64,000 bases of DNA from Bacillota bacterium (GTDB lineage Bacteria > Bacillota > Bacilli > Paenibacillales > Paenibacillaceae), in contig JAEWAQ010000032.1 in NCBI GenBank assembly GCA_023391635.1, forward strand, positions 1-64,000. The letters are read 5' to 3'. The position numbers were made by a program, and so were the translations under genes. Shown here piece after piece: positions 8,593 to 18,903 of the stretch. The notes beneath the pieces are model-generated. The model made no database searches. It was not told the origin of the DNA and was given only the letters and a program-made list of their open reading frames with translations. Position 1 is the stretch's first letter; every line of letters begins with the position of its first letter.

Positions 8593-10395
8593 TTGAGCGA
8601 ATTTCGCGTGCAAGACAACCTTTTCATGCTGGACGGCGCACCTGTCAGACTGTTGGCGGGCGCCATCCACTACTTCCGAATCGTGCCGGAATATTGGGCC
8701 GACCGGCTGCAGAAGCTGCGCGCATGCGGCTTCAATGCGGTCGAGACTTATGTTCCCTGGAACTTCCATGAGCCGAAGCCGGGACAATTCCGGTTCGACG
8801 GGATGGCCGACCTCGTCCGGTTCGTCCGTACGGCCGAAGAGGCAGGCTTGCTTGTCATCTTGCGGCCTAGTCCCTACATCTGCGCAGAATGGGAGTTTGG
8901 CGGCTTGCCTGCCTGGTTGCTGGCCGATCCCGGCATGCGGGTTCGCTGTGCTCATCCTGCATTTCTGGAGCGAGTCGCCGCCTATTACGACGAATTGCTG
9001 CCTCGTCTCAAGCCGCTGCTTTGCACGAACGGCGGGCCGATCGTCGCGATGCAGGTCGAGAACGAGTACGGCAGCTACGGCAACGACAAAGCATACTTGA
9101 AATTTCTCCGGGATGCGATGGTCAGTCGGGGCATGGACGTGCTTCTGTTCACATCGGATGGGCCGGAGCATCACATGCTGCAAGGAGGAATGATCCCAGG
9201 CGTGCTGGAGACGGTCAACTTCGGTTCGCGCGCCGCGGAAGCGTTCGCCTCGTTGCGGGAATACCAACCGGAAGGGCCGCTCATGTGCATGGAATTCTGG
9301 AACGGCTGGTTCGATCACTGGGGCGAAGAGCACCATGTCCGGGATGCCGATGATGCGGCTGCCGTCTTCGCGGAGATGCTCGACCTGGGCGCATCGGTGA
9401 ACTTCTACATGTTCCACGGCGGCACGAACTTCGGCTTCTGGAGCGGGGCAAATTGTCACGTTCGCGACCGATACGAGCCGACCGTCACGAGCTACGATTA
9501 CAACTCGCCGCTGGACGAGTCGGGGAGGCCTACGGATAAATACTACGCCATAAGTGAAGCGTTGTCGCGGGTCGCCCGGGTGCCGGACGCCGCCACGATT
9601 CCGGCGCCGATTCCGAAAGCCGCCTACGGCACGGCGAAGGCAGACGCTGTCGCTCCCCTCTTCGCCTCGCTGGACGCGCTATCCGCGCCTGTCCGCAGCC
9701 CTTATCCACGGCCGATGGAGGAGCTTGGCCAGTCGAGCGGCTTCATACTCTACGAGACCTGGATTTCCGGCCCGCGCGCCGAGAATGAACTGGTCTTGCA
9801 AGAATGCCGCGACCGGGCGCTGGTGTTCCTGGACAACGACTATCTGGGCGTCATCGAACGCGGGAACGCGGGGAACCCGATCCGCTTCGCCGTACCGGAG
9901 GGAGGAGCGCGGCTGCGGCTGCTCGTCGAGAACATGGGCAGAATCAATTACGGCCCATATATGCACGATCGCAAAGGGATTACCGAAGGGGTGCGCCACG
10001 GGCTCGCATTTCTGTTCGACTGGACGATTCACCCGCTTCCGCTCGAGGATTTGACCGGGCTGGCGTTCGCGAAGAAGCTCGGGAGCGATGGCGATTCCGA
10101 ATCCTTCACCGGTTCCGCTGCCGAAACCGACAGCGCGTTTCCGGCCTTCTACCGTACAGAGCTGCATATCTCGCAAGAGCCGGCCGACACATTCCTGAAG
10201 CTGGATGGCTGGGTCAAGGGCGTTGTGTTCGTCAACGGCTTCAACCTGGGCCGCTACTGGAACCGAGGCCCGCAGCGTACGCTGTACGTGCCGGCTCCTC
10301 TGCTTCGCAGCGGAAAGAACGAGATCGTCGTGTTCGAACTCCACCATGCGGGAGATGCTGTGCTGCAATTTACGGACCGGGCGGAGCTGGGCTGA
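8593..10395 (+). CDS. Beta-galactosidase, glycoside hydrolase family 35
   Basis: A 600-residue GH35 enzyme expected to release terminal beta-galactose from glycans; no signal peptide is visible, so it is probably cytoplasmic. The (beta/alpha)8 domain spans about residues 8-330. Family motifs include AGAIHYFRI (22-30), the acid/base in QVENEYGSYG (Glu158) and the nucleophile in MEFWNGWFDHWG (Glu234), plus MFHGGTNFGFWSGA. C-terminal beta-sandwich domains end with VNGFNLGRYWNRGPQ. The start is TTG 8593 behind GAAGGGATGAG; an overlapping ATG at 8583 is in another frame. Divergent AraC gene and the adjacent DUF4832 protein suggest a galactoside-use locus. Confidence 0.93.
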   Translation: MSEFRVQDNLFMLDGAPVRLLAGAIHYFRIVPEYWADRLQKLRACGFNAVETYVPWNFHEPKPGQFRFDGMADLVRFVRTAEEAGLLVILRPSPYICAEWEFGGLPAWLLADPGMRVRCAHPAFLERVAAYYDELLPRLKPLLCTNGGPIVAMQVENEYGSYGNDKAYLKFLRDAMVSRGMDVLLFTSDGPEHHMLQGGMIPGVLETVNFGSRAAEAFASLREYQPEGPLMCMEFWNGWFDHWGEEHHVRDADDAAAVFAEMLDLGASVNFYMFHGGTNFGFWSGANCHVRDRYEPTVTSYDYNSPLDESGRPTDKYYAISEALSRVARVPDAATIPAPIPKAAYGTAKADAVAPLFASLDALSAPVRSPYPRPMEELGQSSGFILYETWISGPRAENELVLQECRDRALVFLDNDYLGVIERGNAGNPIRFAVPEGGARLRLLVENMGRINYGPYMHDRKGITEGVRHGLAFLFDWTIHPLPLEDLTGLAFAKKLGSDGDSESFTGSAAETDSAFPAFYRTELHISQEPADTFLKLDGWVKGVVFVNGFNLGRYWNRGPQRTLYVPAPLLRSGKNEIVVFELHHAGDAVLQFTDRAELG

Positions 10396-10484
10396 CGGAT
10401 GAAACTGACAGGCGAGGCAAAGTGGATTCGCCAGGCGCAACGGGCCGTTTGCCGATCTGCCCATTCACCATCCCTAATCGCGAA

Positions 10485-11870
10485 CTATTCGATCACGTCA
10501 GGCGATTCCAGTTCAAGCTGAACTTCCACGTTGCCCAGCGCATACCATCCGTCCGCTTGCCGTCCGGCACTCGCCAGTTGGACAACCGGCTCGCCGGTAT
10601 GCCCGTGCACGATGGCAATTTCCAGCTGATAGTGCCCGAGCGGCATACTCGGCGGAATCCATACGGCGCTGTCGTACAGGCTGTCCCCGGGCAGCCACTC
10701 GCGAATATTGGCATCCGTCAAGAATACCCGGCTATGACGATCGTTTTTCAACCTCAACGCTAAAGGAAACTTTTTGTAACACGGAGCGACGCCGAGATTC
10801 TCCCACCAGGAAGCGAAAGCCAGCTTGCCCCCCGGCTTCACCGCTTCCGGGTAGGAGAACTTGCGCAGAGCCAGACGGTACCCCATTCGTTTCAGCCAGC
10901 GGTTCACCTGGGGCTCCCATTCCTTGGGGATCGGCGAAGACTTGGCGTTGAAGGAGGAGATATGCCATTTCAGCGATTGGTCGATGATGTAGTCGATATC
11001 CCACCCCATGTCCTTCCAGTGCTGAACGACCCAGCACACTTCCAGCGACACGGGGGCTTTCATCCATGCGTCTTGCATGCCCGAACGGATGAGCTGCTGC
11101 GGATAATAATCGTGCATGTGCGACCAATCGTCGGAATGCTCCCACGCACAGCCGCACACGTCGCCCAGACAATCGACACGCCAGCCTACGTCGGCCCTGG
11201 ACAACCCGTAGCCGTTCGTCTTCCGATCGGTCAGCAGCATCAATAAGGGGGTTTCCTTGAACGAATCCGTATAGGCATCGACCAGTGCCTCTCTGGTTGC
11301 ACGGGTCAACAAGCTCGATCCGACCCCTTCGCCCCAGGAGCCTACGATGGACAGGTCGACGCTTTCCAGGTCCGGATGGCCGTCGTATCGTCTTCCCAGG
11401 GCGCGGATAAACCGTCCGAAATAGTCGGCATATGTCGGGTCTTCCGGATCCGCCATCCAACCGGCGACGTCAATCTTCTCAGGCGGTTTCCCCAGCATGG
11501 CACGGTACCAGGCGGGAACGTCTTCCTCCTCGTTCGCGCCATAGGGGGCGATGCGAAGCATCAGCGTTTGCCCGCGATTACGGGCTGTCGCGATCGCTTG
11601 GTCAATGAGGTCCCAACGATATTCGCCTTGTTCCGGCTCCAGGAACCTCCAATATACCCTGAAATAAGCGATGGAGGTCATGGGGTGGTCTTCGTTCTCC
11701 AAGCTGCCGTTAAAGATTTGATAGTCGATCGGAAAGCCTTCGGTCCATCGTTTCCCTTCGTTCAGCTTGTCTCCATTGAAACGCTGGAAAGTCGTAAACC
11801 CGATTCCGGGGTTCACCAATACGTCGTCGATCGTCTTCGGTCTTGCGATCATCACTCTGCTCTTAGGCAT
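10485..11870 (-). CDS. DUF4832 domain protein, glycoside-hydrolase-like
   Basis: A 461-residue protein beginning with the VNPGIGFTTFQRFNGD motif typical of DUF4832 proteins. The N-terminal part (about residues 20-340) reads like a TIM-barrel glycosidase related to GH42-type folds; Glu181 in VGSWGEGVG is a candidate catalytic acid. The C-terminal 110 residues form a beta-sandwich (GGKLAFASWWENLGVAPCYK) matching DUF4832. No signal peptide is seen. It lies between the GH35 enzyme (convergent) and the YesM/YesN system (divergent), so a role in degrading the same glycan is inferred. Family-level activity is poorly characterised. Confidence 0.82.
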   Translation of the reverse strand: MPKSRVMIARPKTIDDVLVNPGIGFTTFQRFNGDKLNEGKRWTEGFPIDYQIFNGSLENEDHPMTSIAYFRVYWRFLEPEQGEYRWDLIDQAIATARNRGQTLMLRIAPYGANEEEDVPAWYRAMLGKPPEKIDVAGWMADPEDPTYADYFGRFIRALGRRYDGHPDLESVDLSIVGSWGEGVGSSLLTRATREALVDAYTDSFKETPLLMLLTDRKTNGYGLSRADVGWRVDCLGDVCGCAWEHSDDWSHMHDYYPQQLIRSGMQDAWMKAPVSLEVCWVVQHWKDMGWDIDYIIDQSLKWHISSFNAKSSPIPKEWEPQVNRWLKRMGYRLALRKFSYPEAVKPGGKLAFASWWENLGVAPCYKKFPLALRLKNDRHSRVFLTDANIREWLPGDSLYDSAVWIPPSMPLGHYQLEIAIVHGHTGEPVVQLASAGRQADGWYALGNVEVQLELESPDVIE

Positions 11871-12005
11871 TGCGTATCACTCCTTCCTGGTCCATACTCT
11901 AATCGTAGTTCAAATCGGATGTTTCTCAATTTCAATCTTTTGATTTTTATTTCGATTTGTTTACGCTTTCCGAAAGCGAGCTTCGGGAATTCGAGGAGGC
12001 GCCCT

Positions 12006-13745
12006 ATGAGACTGCGAATCGGCAGCCAGGCCAGGTGGTATGTCTACCAGAAAATCGTGATCATCTTCATCGTGTTTCTGGTGCCTCTCGTCGTGTTGAA
12101 CATTTGGGTGAATTATCGGGGAATGACTTTCTCCAAAGACATGATATTGGATTCGGCTGCCGCCAGCGCATCCTCCTATGCCAAGCAGTTGGATAAGGAG
12201 ATGTACTTCATCCGCAACCAGCAGTTGAGATTTCTAAGCGAGCAGGAATTGCAGAAGCTCAGCTTCAGAGGCGGGAAGCTGGAGAAGTACGATGAGGTCG
12301 AGCTTATCGAGCAGGTGCGGGTGCGCCTGATGCCGTTGATCGATGCCAGCAGTTACGTCGTCAACGCAGGGGTGTACGTGGCGTCGATCGGCAAGACGAT
12401 CTCGGGCTCAAGCGGTGTCACGAACGTCCCGAACCGGGAATACGATCTCATCGCGGCCCTGTTGAAGCAATCGCCCAAACCTTCGTTCTACCAGTACGGG
12501 GACCGGATCTTCATCATCGAAACGGAGAACAATGAGGACATCTGGTCGTATATCGAAATATCCAAGGCGAGACTGGTGGAGGAATTGCGCCAGATGACCT
12601 CCCTCTATCGCAAATCCGAGATCTTCCTGGGAAGCCCCAGACTGGGGAGCGTCATATCGACAGCGCAAGATATGAAGTCTTCCAAACTGGAAGAGCGAAT
12701 GATTCCGGAGCAGGGCATCATGGATGGCCGCGCGCCCGAATCGAGAAACATAGACGGCGCCAAGTATTTCATTACGCATCATGTTGTCGGGGCGCTTAAC
12801 TTGTCGCTGACGATGTACGTGAATCAGAATGAATTGACCCGTCCGCTCAGCCAGTTCAACCTTTCCTTCTACATCTTGTTCGGCATCGCGATGATCGTCC
12901 TGGTGTTATACGCCTTCTCGGTGAATGTCATGATCCATCGCCCGCTCTCCAATCTGGTCAAGGCGTTCCGCATGATCGAGACGGATAACCTGAACCTGGT
13001 CATCGAGTCGAAGAGCAAGGATGAATTCCATTATCTGTTCAGCAGCTTTAACCGGATGGTTACCCGCCTGAAGCGTTCGATCGAGGAGAATTACGAGCAG
13101 AAGATCGCCTTGCAGCATTCGGAATTAAAACAGCTGCAGTCCCAGATCAACCCGCACTTCCTGTACAACAGCTTCTTCAACATCTACATGCTGTGCAAGA
13201 TGGATGATTCCGAAAGTGCCGCCGAGTTGTCCCAGAAGCTGGGCAGCTACTACCAGTACATCACGAGAAGCGGGTCGGACGAAGTGCTGCTCGAGAAGGA
13301 ATACAAGCACGCGCTGGATTATTGCGACATTCAATGCATCCGCTTTTCCAACCGCATCTCCTATACGTATACGGAGATTCCCGAGTCGTTAAGAACCGTC
13401 CATGTGCCCAGGCTCATCATTCAACCGATCGTCGAGAACGTATTCGAGCATGCCTTCGAGGACGGGGAGGAGGGCGGGATGGTGTACATCGGGGTTCGGC
13501 AAGAGGACGATCAGGTCAGGATTACCGTGGACGATAACGGCGGGTTGCTGACAGAGGAACATCTCGGCAAGCTGAGGGATCGGCTCGCGATGAAGTCCAG
13601 GCAAGGAGAGACGACCGGCCTGCTCAATGTGCATAATCGTCTGGCATTGAAATACGGCGCCGGCAGCGGCGTGTTCGTATCCCGAAGCGCACATGGCGGC
13701 CTGAAAGTCGAACTGGTGATTCAAGTGAAGAAGAAGGGGGCCTGA
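12006..13745 (+). CDS. Sensor histidine kinase, YesM type
   Basis: A 579-residue membrane kinase. An N-terminal helix (about residues 17-36), a large extracytoplasmic sensor (about 40-285), a second helix (about 286-308) and a HAMP linker (RPLSNLVKAFRMIETDNLN) precede the kinase core. The phospho-acceptor motif QLQSQINPHFLYNSFF (His about 384) and the ATPase N-box IIQPIVENVFEHAF mark the His_kinase/YesM family. ATG 12006 follows AGGAGG with 7 nt spacing; upstream frame is not coding-like. The response regulator follows after 6 bp and a sugar ABC operon comes next, the standard arrangement for sensing a glycan outside the cell. Confidence 0.93.
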   Translation: MRLRIGSQARWYVYQKIVIIFIVFLVPLVVLNIWVNYRGMTFSKDMILDSAAASASSYAKQLDKEMYFIRNQQLRFLSEQELQKLSFRGGKLEKYDEVELIEQVRVRLMPLIDASSYVVNAGVYVASIGKTISGSSGVTNVPNREYDLIAALLKQSPKPSFYQYGDRIFIIETENNEDIWSYIEISKARLVEELRQMTSLYRKSEIFLGSPRLGSVISTAQDMKSSKLEERMIPEQGIMDGRAPESRNIDGAKYFITHHVVGALNLSLTMYVNQNELTRPLSQFNLSFYILFGIAMIVLVLYAFSVNVMIHRPLSNLVKAFRMIETDNLNLVIESKSKDEFHYLFSSFNRMVTRLKRSIEENYEQKIALQHSELKQLQSQINPHFLYNSFFNIYMLCKMDDSESAAELSQKLGSYYQYITRSGSDEVLLEKEYKHALDYCDIQCIRFSNRISYTYTEIPESLRTVHVPRLIIQPIVENVFEHAFEDGEEGGMVYIGVRQEDDQVRITVDDNGGLLTEEHLGKLRDRLAMKSRQGETTGLLNVHNRLALKYGAGSGVFVSRSAHGGLKVELVIQVKKKGA

Positions 13746-13751
13746 TCGGAC

Positions 13752-15113
13752 ATGTACCGCATGTTGATTGTAGATGACGAGCCCATTATCGTGAACGGAT
13801 TGATTCAACTCTTTCAAGGCAACGACGAATTCGAACTCGATATCCGCAAAGCCTACTCCTCCGCCGAGGCGCTGGAAATCGCGAAGAGAACGAAGCTGGA
13901 TATTCTCGTAAGCGATATTCGCATGCCCCGCAAGAACGGCCTGCAGCTGGTGGACGATATCGTCTATTATTGGCCGGCTTGCCGCATCATTTTCCTGACG
14001 GGTTACGACGAATTCGAGTACGTCTACGAGGCGATCCGCAAGAACGTAGACAGCTATATCCTGAAGACGGAAGGCATGGAGCCGATCTTCGCAGCGGTGA
14101 AGAAGGCGATCCATAAGCTCGAGGAAGAGAATCGCAGGAGACTCGAACAGGAGAAGGCGCAGTTGCATCTGCAGCTGGCTGAGCCCTACCTGAAGATGGA
14201 ACTCATGCATGCCTTGCTGGACGGACAGCCGTTGCCGTCGCTCTTGGCGGATGCACGGTATGCCGACTTGAACATGGAGATCGCGGTCGATCGCCCGGCG
14301 TATCTGACGGTCGGCATGGCGGATTGGGGAGATGTCTCCAAGCGGAAGACGCTGCAGGGGATACAGCGTATATTCGAACAGTCGCTGCCAGCTTCCATGA
14401 TTTGTGAGAAGGGAATATACGAAGAGTCCGTACCGGTCTGGCTGATCCAACCGGGCGCGGATTTGCTTGCGCGATTCGGCGAATCGGACAAGGCCGGGGA
14501 TGAAGCGGGGGACAGCGTCGTTGCCTACCTGAAAGGAATTTTGGAACAAGTTCAGAATGAGTGTGAATCGGCGCTCGGGATCTCTCTGGCATTCGGCATT
14601 TCCGGCAACCTAGGAGGCAGCTGGGAAACCGTGCATCTTCAGATGACGGCTATGCTTGCCGGCATTGCGGACCGGGTTCGACTCGGCCATCGGATGGCGA
14701 TCGTGGACTTTGGCAAAGGCATGGGTGCAGGATCGGAAGCGGGGCGCCAATGGTCGGGCGGGACAGACAACGGCAAGGAATCCGGCGAACCCCAACCGTG
14801 GCTGATCGCCCAAATTCATCAATATGTGCATGACAACCTGACCGGCGATCTATCTCTGACTGCGATCGCAGGCGAGGTTCACTTGAACCCTTCCTATTTG
14901 TCCCGCTATTACAAGCAAGCAACCGGACGCAACCTGCTGGATTTCATTCAATCGACGAAGCTGAACGCCGCGATCGACTTGATGCTTCATACCCCGCTGA
15001 AATTAAACGATATTGCCGTCCGTGCGGGGTTCGATTCGAGCTCCTATTTCACGACTTTCTTCAAGAAGATGACCGGCAAGTCGCCGCAGCAATATCGCAA
15101 CGAAAATCGGTAA
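13752..15113 (+). CDS. Response regulator with AraC-type output, YesN type
   Basis: A 453-residue response regulator. The receiver domain (about residues 1-125) has the acidic pocket DDE (8-10), phospho-acceptor Asp55 (ILVSDIRMPRKNG) and a conserved LTGYDEFEY segment. A central coiled or linker region leads to a C-terminal AraC HTH pair (about 350-453; AVRAGFDSSSYFTTFFKKMTG). It is the partner of the preceding kinase, 6 bp upstream, and is expected to activate the ABC transporter operon that starts at 15231. A promoter-like sequence occurs between the two. Confidence 0.93.
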   Translation: MYRMLIVDDEPIIVNGLIQLFQGNDEFELDIRKAYSSAEALEIAKRTKLDILVSDIRMPRKNGLQLVDDIVYYWPACRIIFLTGYDEFEYVYEAIRKNVDSYILKTEGMEPIFAAVKKAIHKLEEENRRRLEQEKAQLHLQLAEPYLKMELMHALLDGQPLPSLLADARYADLNMEIAVDRPAYLTVGMADWGDVSKRKTLQGIQRIFEQSLPASMICEKGIYEESVPVWLIQPGADLLARFGESDKAGDEAGDSVVAYLKGILEQVQNECESALGISLAFGISGNLGGSWETVHLQMTAMLAGIADRVRLGHRMAIVDFGKGMGAGSEAGRQWSGGTDNGKESGEPQPWLIAQIHQYVHDNLTGDLSLTAIAGEVHLNPSYLSRYYKQATGRNLLDFIQSTKLNAAIDLMLHTPLKLNDIAVRAGFDSSSYFTTFFKKMTGKSPQQYRNENR

Positions 15114-15144
15114 AGATACCTAAACGAATGTAAAAGGTTTAAAA

Positions 15145-15174
15145 TTGCGGGCGTTTTCCCTTGATGGTTACAAT
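15145..15174 (+). promoter_or_regulatory. Candidate promoter of the sugar ABC transporter operon
   Basis: TTGCGG (15145-15150) and TACAAT (15169-15174) are separated by 18 bp and lie 57 bp before the GTG start of the binding-protein gene. The poor -35 fits a promoter that depends on an activator such as the adjacent YesN regulator. Confidence 0.4.
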
Positions 15175-15230
15175 GAGTACATGGAGCTCCTGAGTCTGAC
15201 AACTGACTATTTGAGGGGGATGTATTCCAA

Positions 15231-16980
15231 GTGAGCCTAAGGAAATCTTGGAAATTGGCATTATCCTTGTCGCTTGCCCTTACGTTAATCGCGGCATGCT
15301 CAAACCAAAGCAATAGCAAGCAGGAAGCATCGTCGTCTTCCCCTGCTTCCTCCTCTCCATCGGCTTCGGCGCCGGAATCAAGCCCCGAGCCGTCGGCTAA
15401 GCCGGACCCGCTTGGCAAATATCCCGAGACGGTAACCGTGACGGAAGTGATCGGCTACAACCCGCCGGAGGATCCGCGAACGCCGTCCGGGCTAACTCCC
15501 GACAAGAATATGTACCTGAAAGATCTCAAAGACATGACGAATATCGAAGTGAAGTTCAAATGGATGGTGCCCAGTAGCCAATACGAGCAGAAGTTCTCGC
15601 TGGCGCTGGCCTCGGGCGATCTACCCGACATTCTGGAGCTCGACCCCAAGAACTTCGAGAAGCTGAAGAAGCAGAACATGCTCGGGGACTTGACGGAAGC
15701 CTATGCGCAATATGCCTCCCCCGATCTCAGGAAATACATGGAATCCGATGGCGGTTTCGCTATGAAAACGTACAGTTCCGACGGCAAGCAGTTGGCGATT
15801 CCCGCCTTCGAAGATCCGTTCCTCTCTACGCAGATTTTGTGGATTCGCAAGGATTGGCTGGACAACTTGGGCTTGCAGCCGCCGACCACGATGCAAGAGC
15901 TCGATCAGGTTGCCGAGGCGTTCGTCACGAAGGACCCGGACCGGAATAGCAAGGACGATACGTACGGCGTTGCGCTGCAGAAGCAATTGTTCTTCTGGGG
16001 CTTCGATGTCAGGGGCTTCTTTAACGGATTCGGCGCCTATCCTTCCGTCGGCGACGCCCAGTCCGCGTGGATCAAGGGCAGCGACGGCAAGCTGTCCCGG
16101 CTTGATTCAACCGGAAATGAAAGACGGCTTGGCCATGCTGCAGTCCTGGTACAAGCGGGGCATTCTCAATAAGGAGTTCGCGCTGAAGGACGAGAACAAG
16201 GTCGTCGAGGATATCGTAGGCGGCAAGGTAGGCATTTCCTACGGGGAATGGTGGTATCCGAACTGGCCGCTCAACTCGGCGGTGGATAAGGACCCGCAGG
16301 CGAACTGGATCGCTCTCCAGATTCCGGGTCTGGACGGTCCGGGCAAGTCGCTGGTGCCGAAGATTCGCGCCGGCAAAGTGTTCGCGGTAAGCAAAGACAT
16401 GAAGCATCCGGAAGCCGCCATCAAAATGCTAAACTTCTATATCGAGATGGGCTACAAGAAGTACAAGGACGACGAGAAGGCAGCGAAGGGCTACGTTTAC
16501 AACTGGTTCAACCCGCGGATCTATAACCCGGCCGATATCGACACCATCTATACCGAAGTCAATAAGGCGCTGGATGCGGGGCAAACCGAGATTACGCTGG
16601 AGGACGAGAACTTCAGCAATGTCGATTCCGTATTCAGGGCAGCGAAGGAATACATGGCCAAAGACACGTCCCGGCAATCTCTGGGGATCAGCTGGGGACA
16701 ATATTTCAGCCGCGCCGCCAAAGACGGGGGCTGGGGCACGACGAAGAAGATCAAGGAAAGCAATGCGTTCGTATACAACGAGTTCTACGGCTTGCCGACC
16801 GAGACGGTCGTGAGCAAGGGCAGCCAGCTCGACAAGCTGATGCAGGAATCGTTCACCAAGATCATCATGGGCGCACCGCTCGAAGAATTCGACAAATTCG
16901 TCTCCAGCTGGAAGTCGCTGGGCGGCGACAAGATCATCGAAGAAGTGAATGCGTGGTATGACACGGAAGCCGTGAAGTAA
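15231..16980 (+). pseudogene. Sugar ABC transporter binding lipoprotein, single frameshift
   Basis: The gene encodes a solute-binding lipoprotein of about 580 residues (LplA/LipO type). The signal peptide ends in the lipobox LIAAC, followed by a Ser/Pro-rich linker. The first frame runs from GTG 15231 to 16172, but homologous sequence switches frame at 16101-16105: the reading ...GKLSRL must be joined to IQPEMKDGLAMLQSWYKRG in the other frame, which then runs to TAA 16980. One extra base (or a two-base loss) explains this. The two frames together look full length. Either the protein is broken or the base is a sequencing error; both permeases downstream are intact. The GTG follows a GAGGGGG ribosome binding site. 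Confidence 0.85.
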
Positions 16981-16993
16981 AGCAGGATGTTGG

Positions 16994-17033
16994 GGCGGGA
17001 GGACGCGTCGAGGAGTCGACCATGCCTCCCGCC
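16994..17033 (+). terminator. Intercistronic stem-loop between binding protein and permease genes
   Basis: A perfect 9-bp inverted repeat (GGCGGGAGG / CCTCCCGCC) encloses a loop that itself has a GTCGA/TCGAC stem, followed by only three Ts. The position after the binding-protein gene and before the first permease fits a hairpin that stabilises the upstream mRNA or partially terminates, giving more binding protein than permease. Confidence 0.6.
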
Positions 17034-17069
17034 TTTCAGTAACCGGGAATCGCATAAGGGGGTACGCCC

Positions 17070-17960
17070 GTGAGGACGTTCAAGAAAGACTTTCCGCTGC
17101 ATCTGATGTTATGGCCGGGCGTTTTTTTCACCGTCATCTACGCATACGGTCCCATGGCGGGATTGGTGATGGCTTTCCAGGAGTTCGAGCCGCTCTCCGG
17201 CTTCTTCAAGTCGGACTTCGTCGGCTGGGATAATTTTCGATACGTGTTCCATCTGCCTGATTTCGGCCAAGTCATGGTCAATACAATGGTGATCGCCGTC
17301 AGCAAAATGGTGCTGTTCTTGCTTGTTCCCCTCGTCCTTGCGCTATTGCTGAATGAAGTTACGAAAAGATGGTTCTCCAGGTTCGTGCAATCGGCGATCT
17401 TCCTGCCGTTCTTCCTGTCGTGGACGGTTCTCGGCGGCGTTATTATCGAGTTGTTCTCGCTGAACGGTCCCGTGAACGGGCTCATTTCCTCCCTGGGTCT
17501 TGAGCCGGTCATGTTCATGCTGGACAACAGCTGGTTCAGAGCCGTCATTATCGGGTCGGACGTGTGGAAGGGAATGGGCTACAACATGATCATCATGCTT
17601 GCAGCCATCACGGGCATCCATGCCACGCTCTACGAAGCGGCCGAGGTGGACGGCGCGGGCAAGTGGAAGCAGATGATCCATATTACGCTTCCCGGCATCA
17701 TGCCGATTCTGGTGCTGCTCGGCGTGCTGGGTCTGGGCGGCGTCCTCAACGCCGGATTCGAGCAAATCCTGATCATGTATAACCCGACGGTCTATGAAGG
17801 CTCGGACATCATCGATACCTTCGTATATCGTCTCGGCATATTCAGCCAGCAGTTCGGACCTGCGTCCGCGGTAGGCTTGTTCAAATCCGCCGTATCGCTC
17901 GTCCTGGTATCGGCGACATATTACGCGGCCTACAAAATGAATAACTATCGGATCTTCTAG
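17070..17960 (+). CDS. Sugar ABC transporter permease, LplB type
   Basis: A 296-residue inner-membrane permease with six predicted helices. The cytoplasmic EAA loop (YEAAEVDGAGKWKQMIHITL) that docks on the ATPase is at about residues 190-210. The N-terminus YAYGPMAGLVMAFQEFEP is characteristic of the LplB branch of carbohydrate permeases. GTG 17070 follows AAGGGGG. No ATPase gene is present in the operon; such transporters commonly use a shared MsmX-type ATPase encoded elsewhere. Confidence 0.92.
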   Translation: MRTFKKDFPLHLMLWPGVFFTVIYAYGPMAGLVMAFQEFEPLSGFFKSDFVGWDNFRYVFHLPDFGQVMVNTMVIAVSKMVLFLLVPLVLALLLNEVTKRWFSRFVQSAIFLPFFLSWTVLGGVIIELFSLNGPVNGLISSLGLEPVMFMLDNSWFRAVIIGSDVWKGMGYNMIIMLAAITGIHATLYEAAEVDGAGKWKQMIHITLPGIMPILVLLGVLGLGGVLNAGFEQILIMYNPTVYEGSDIIDTFVYRLGIFSQQFGPASAVGLFKSAVSLVLVSATYYAAYKMNNYRIF

Positions 17961-17977
17961 GCAGGGAGGGAATCAGT

Positions 17978-18868
17978 GTGGCGAGTCATGTATCGTTGGG
18001 CAGAAGATTGTTTGTCATCGGGAACGCTTTGCTGTTGACCGGGGTTACGCTGCTGGGCATTATCCCATTCCTGCATTTGCTGGCGATTTCCCTCAGTTCG
18101 AATACGGCAGCCATGGCGGGAGAAGTTAAGCTGTGGCCGGTCGGGTTTTCCTGGGATTCCTATGTCTACCTGGGAGAGAAGGTTGAATTTTTCCGTTCGC
18201 TCCGCGTGTCCGTCGAGCGGGTCGTACTGGGGACGGCGGTCAATATGCTGCTTGTGTTTCTGACGGCCTATCCGTTAGCCAAATCCAATGAACAGTTCAA
18301 GCCTCGCACTGTGTATGCCTGGTTCTTTGCCTTTACGATGTTCTTCGGCGGCGGATTGATTCCTACGTACATCGTGGTCAAGGATACCGGACTGATCGAT
18401 TCGATGTGGGCATTGATTCTGCCGGGCGCGCTGAACGTATGGAACGTCGTGCTGATGTTGAACTTCTTTCGCTCCATCCCCAAAGAGCTCGAGGAAGCGG
18501 CGACCATCGATGGTGCAGGACACTGGAGAATCCTGTGGGGGATCTTCCTGCCCGTATCGCTGCCTTCGATCGCGACGATCGGATTGTTCACCATCGTCGG
18601 ACACTGGAACGCATGGTTCGACGGCATTCTCTATTTAAACTCGCCGGACAAATATCCGCTGCAAACCTATTTGTCCACCTTGATCATGTCGATGAATTCG
18701 ATGATGACGGCGGTTTCGGTGGAACAACTGAAGGTGCTGGAGAACCTGAGCGAGAAGACGCTGAAGACGGCGCAAATCTTCATGGGCGCACTGCCGATTA
18801 TGCTCGTATATCCGTTCTTGCAGAAGTATTTCGTTAAAGGGATGACGGTCGGCAGCGTGAAAGAATAG
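17978..18868 (+). CDS. Carbohydrate ABC transporter permease, YtcP type
   Basis: A 296-residue partner permease with six helices and the EAA loop EEAATIDGAGHWRILWGIFL (about residues 170-190). The motif FGGGLIPTYIVVKDTGLID and the C-terminal YPFLQKYFVKGMTVGSVKE are hallmarks of the YtcP subfamily. GTG 17978 follows GGGAGGGAAT. It lies 17 bp after the LplB-type gene and forms the heterodimeric membrane channel with it. Confidence 0.92.
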   Translation: MASHVSLGRRLFVIGNALLLTGVTLLGIIPFLHLLAISLSSNTAAMAGEVKLWPVGFSWDSYVYLGEKVEFFRSLRVSVERVVLGTAVNMLLVFLTAYPLAKSNEQFKPRTVYAWFFAFTMFFGGGLIPTYIVVKDTGLIDSMWALILPGALNVWNVVLMLNFFRSIPKELEEAATIDGAGHWRILWGIFLPVSLPSIATIGLFTIVGHWNAWFDGILYLNSPDKYPLQTYLSTLIMSMNSMMTAVSVEQLKVLENLSEKTLKTAQIFMGALPIMLVYPFLQKYFVKGMTVGSVKE

Positions 18869-18903
18869 CAGAAGTTCAGGAAGGGAACGAGGGGCGGTTG
18901 AAC

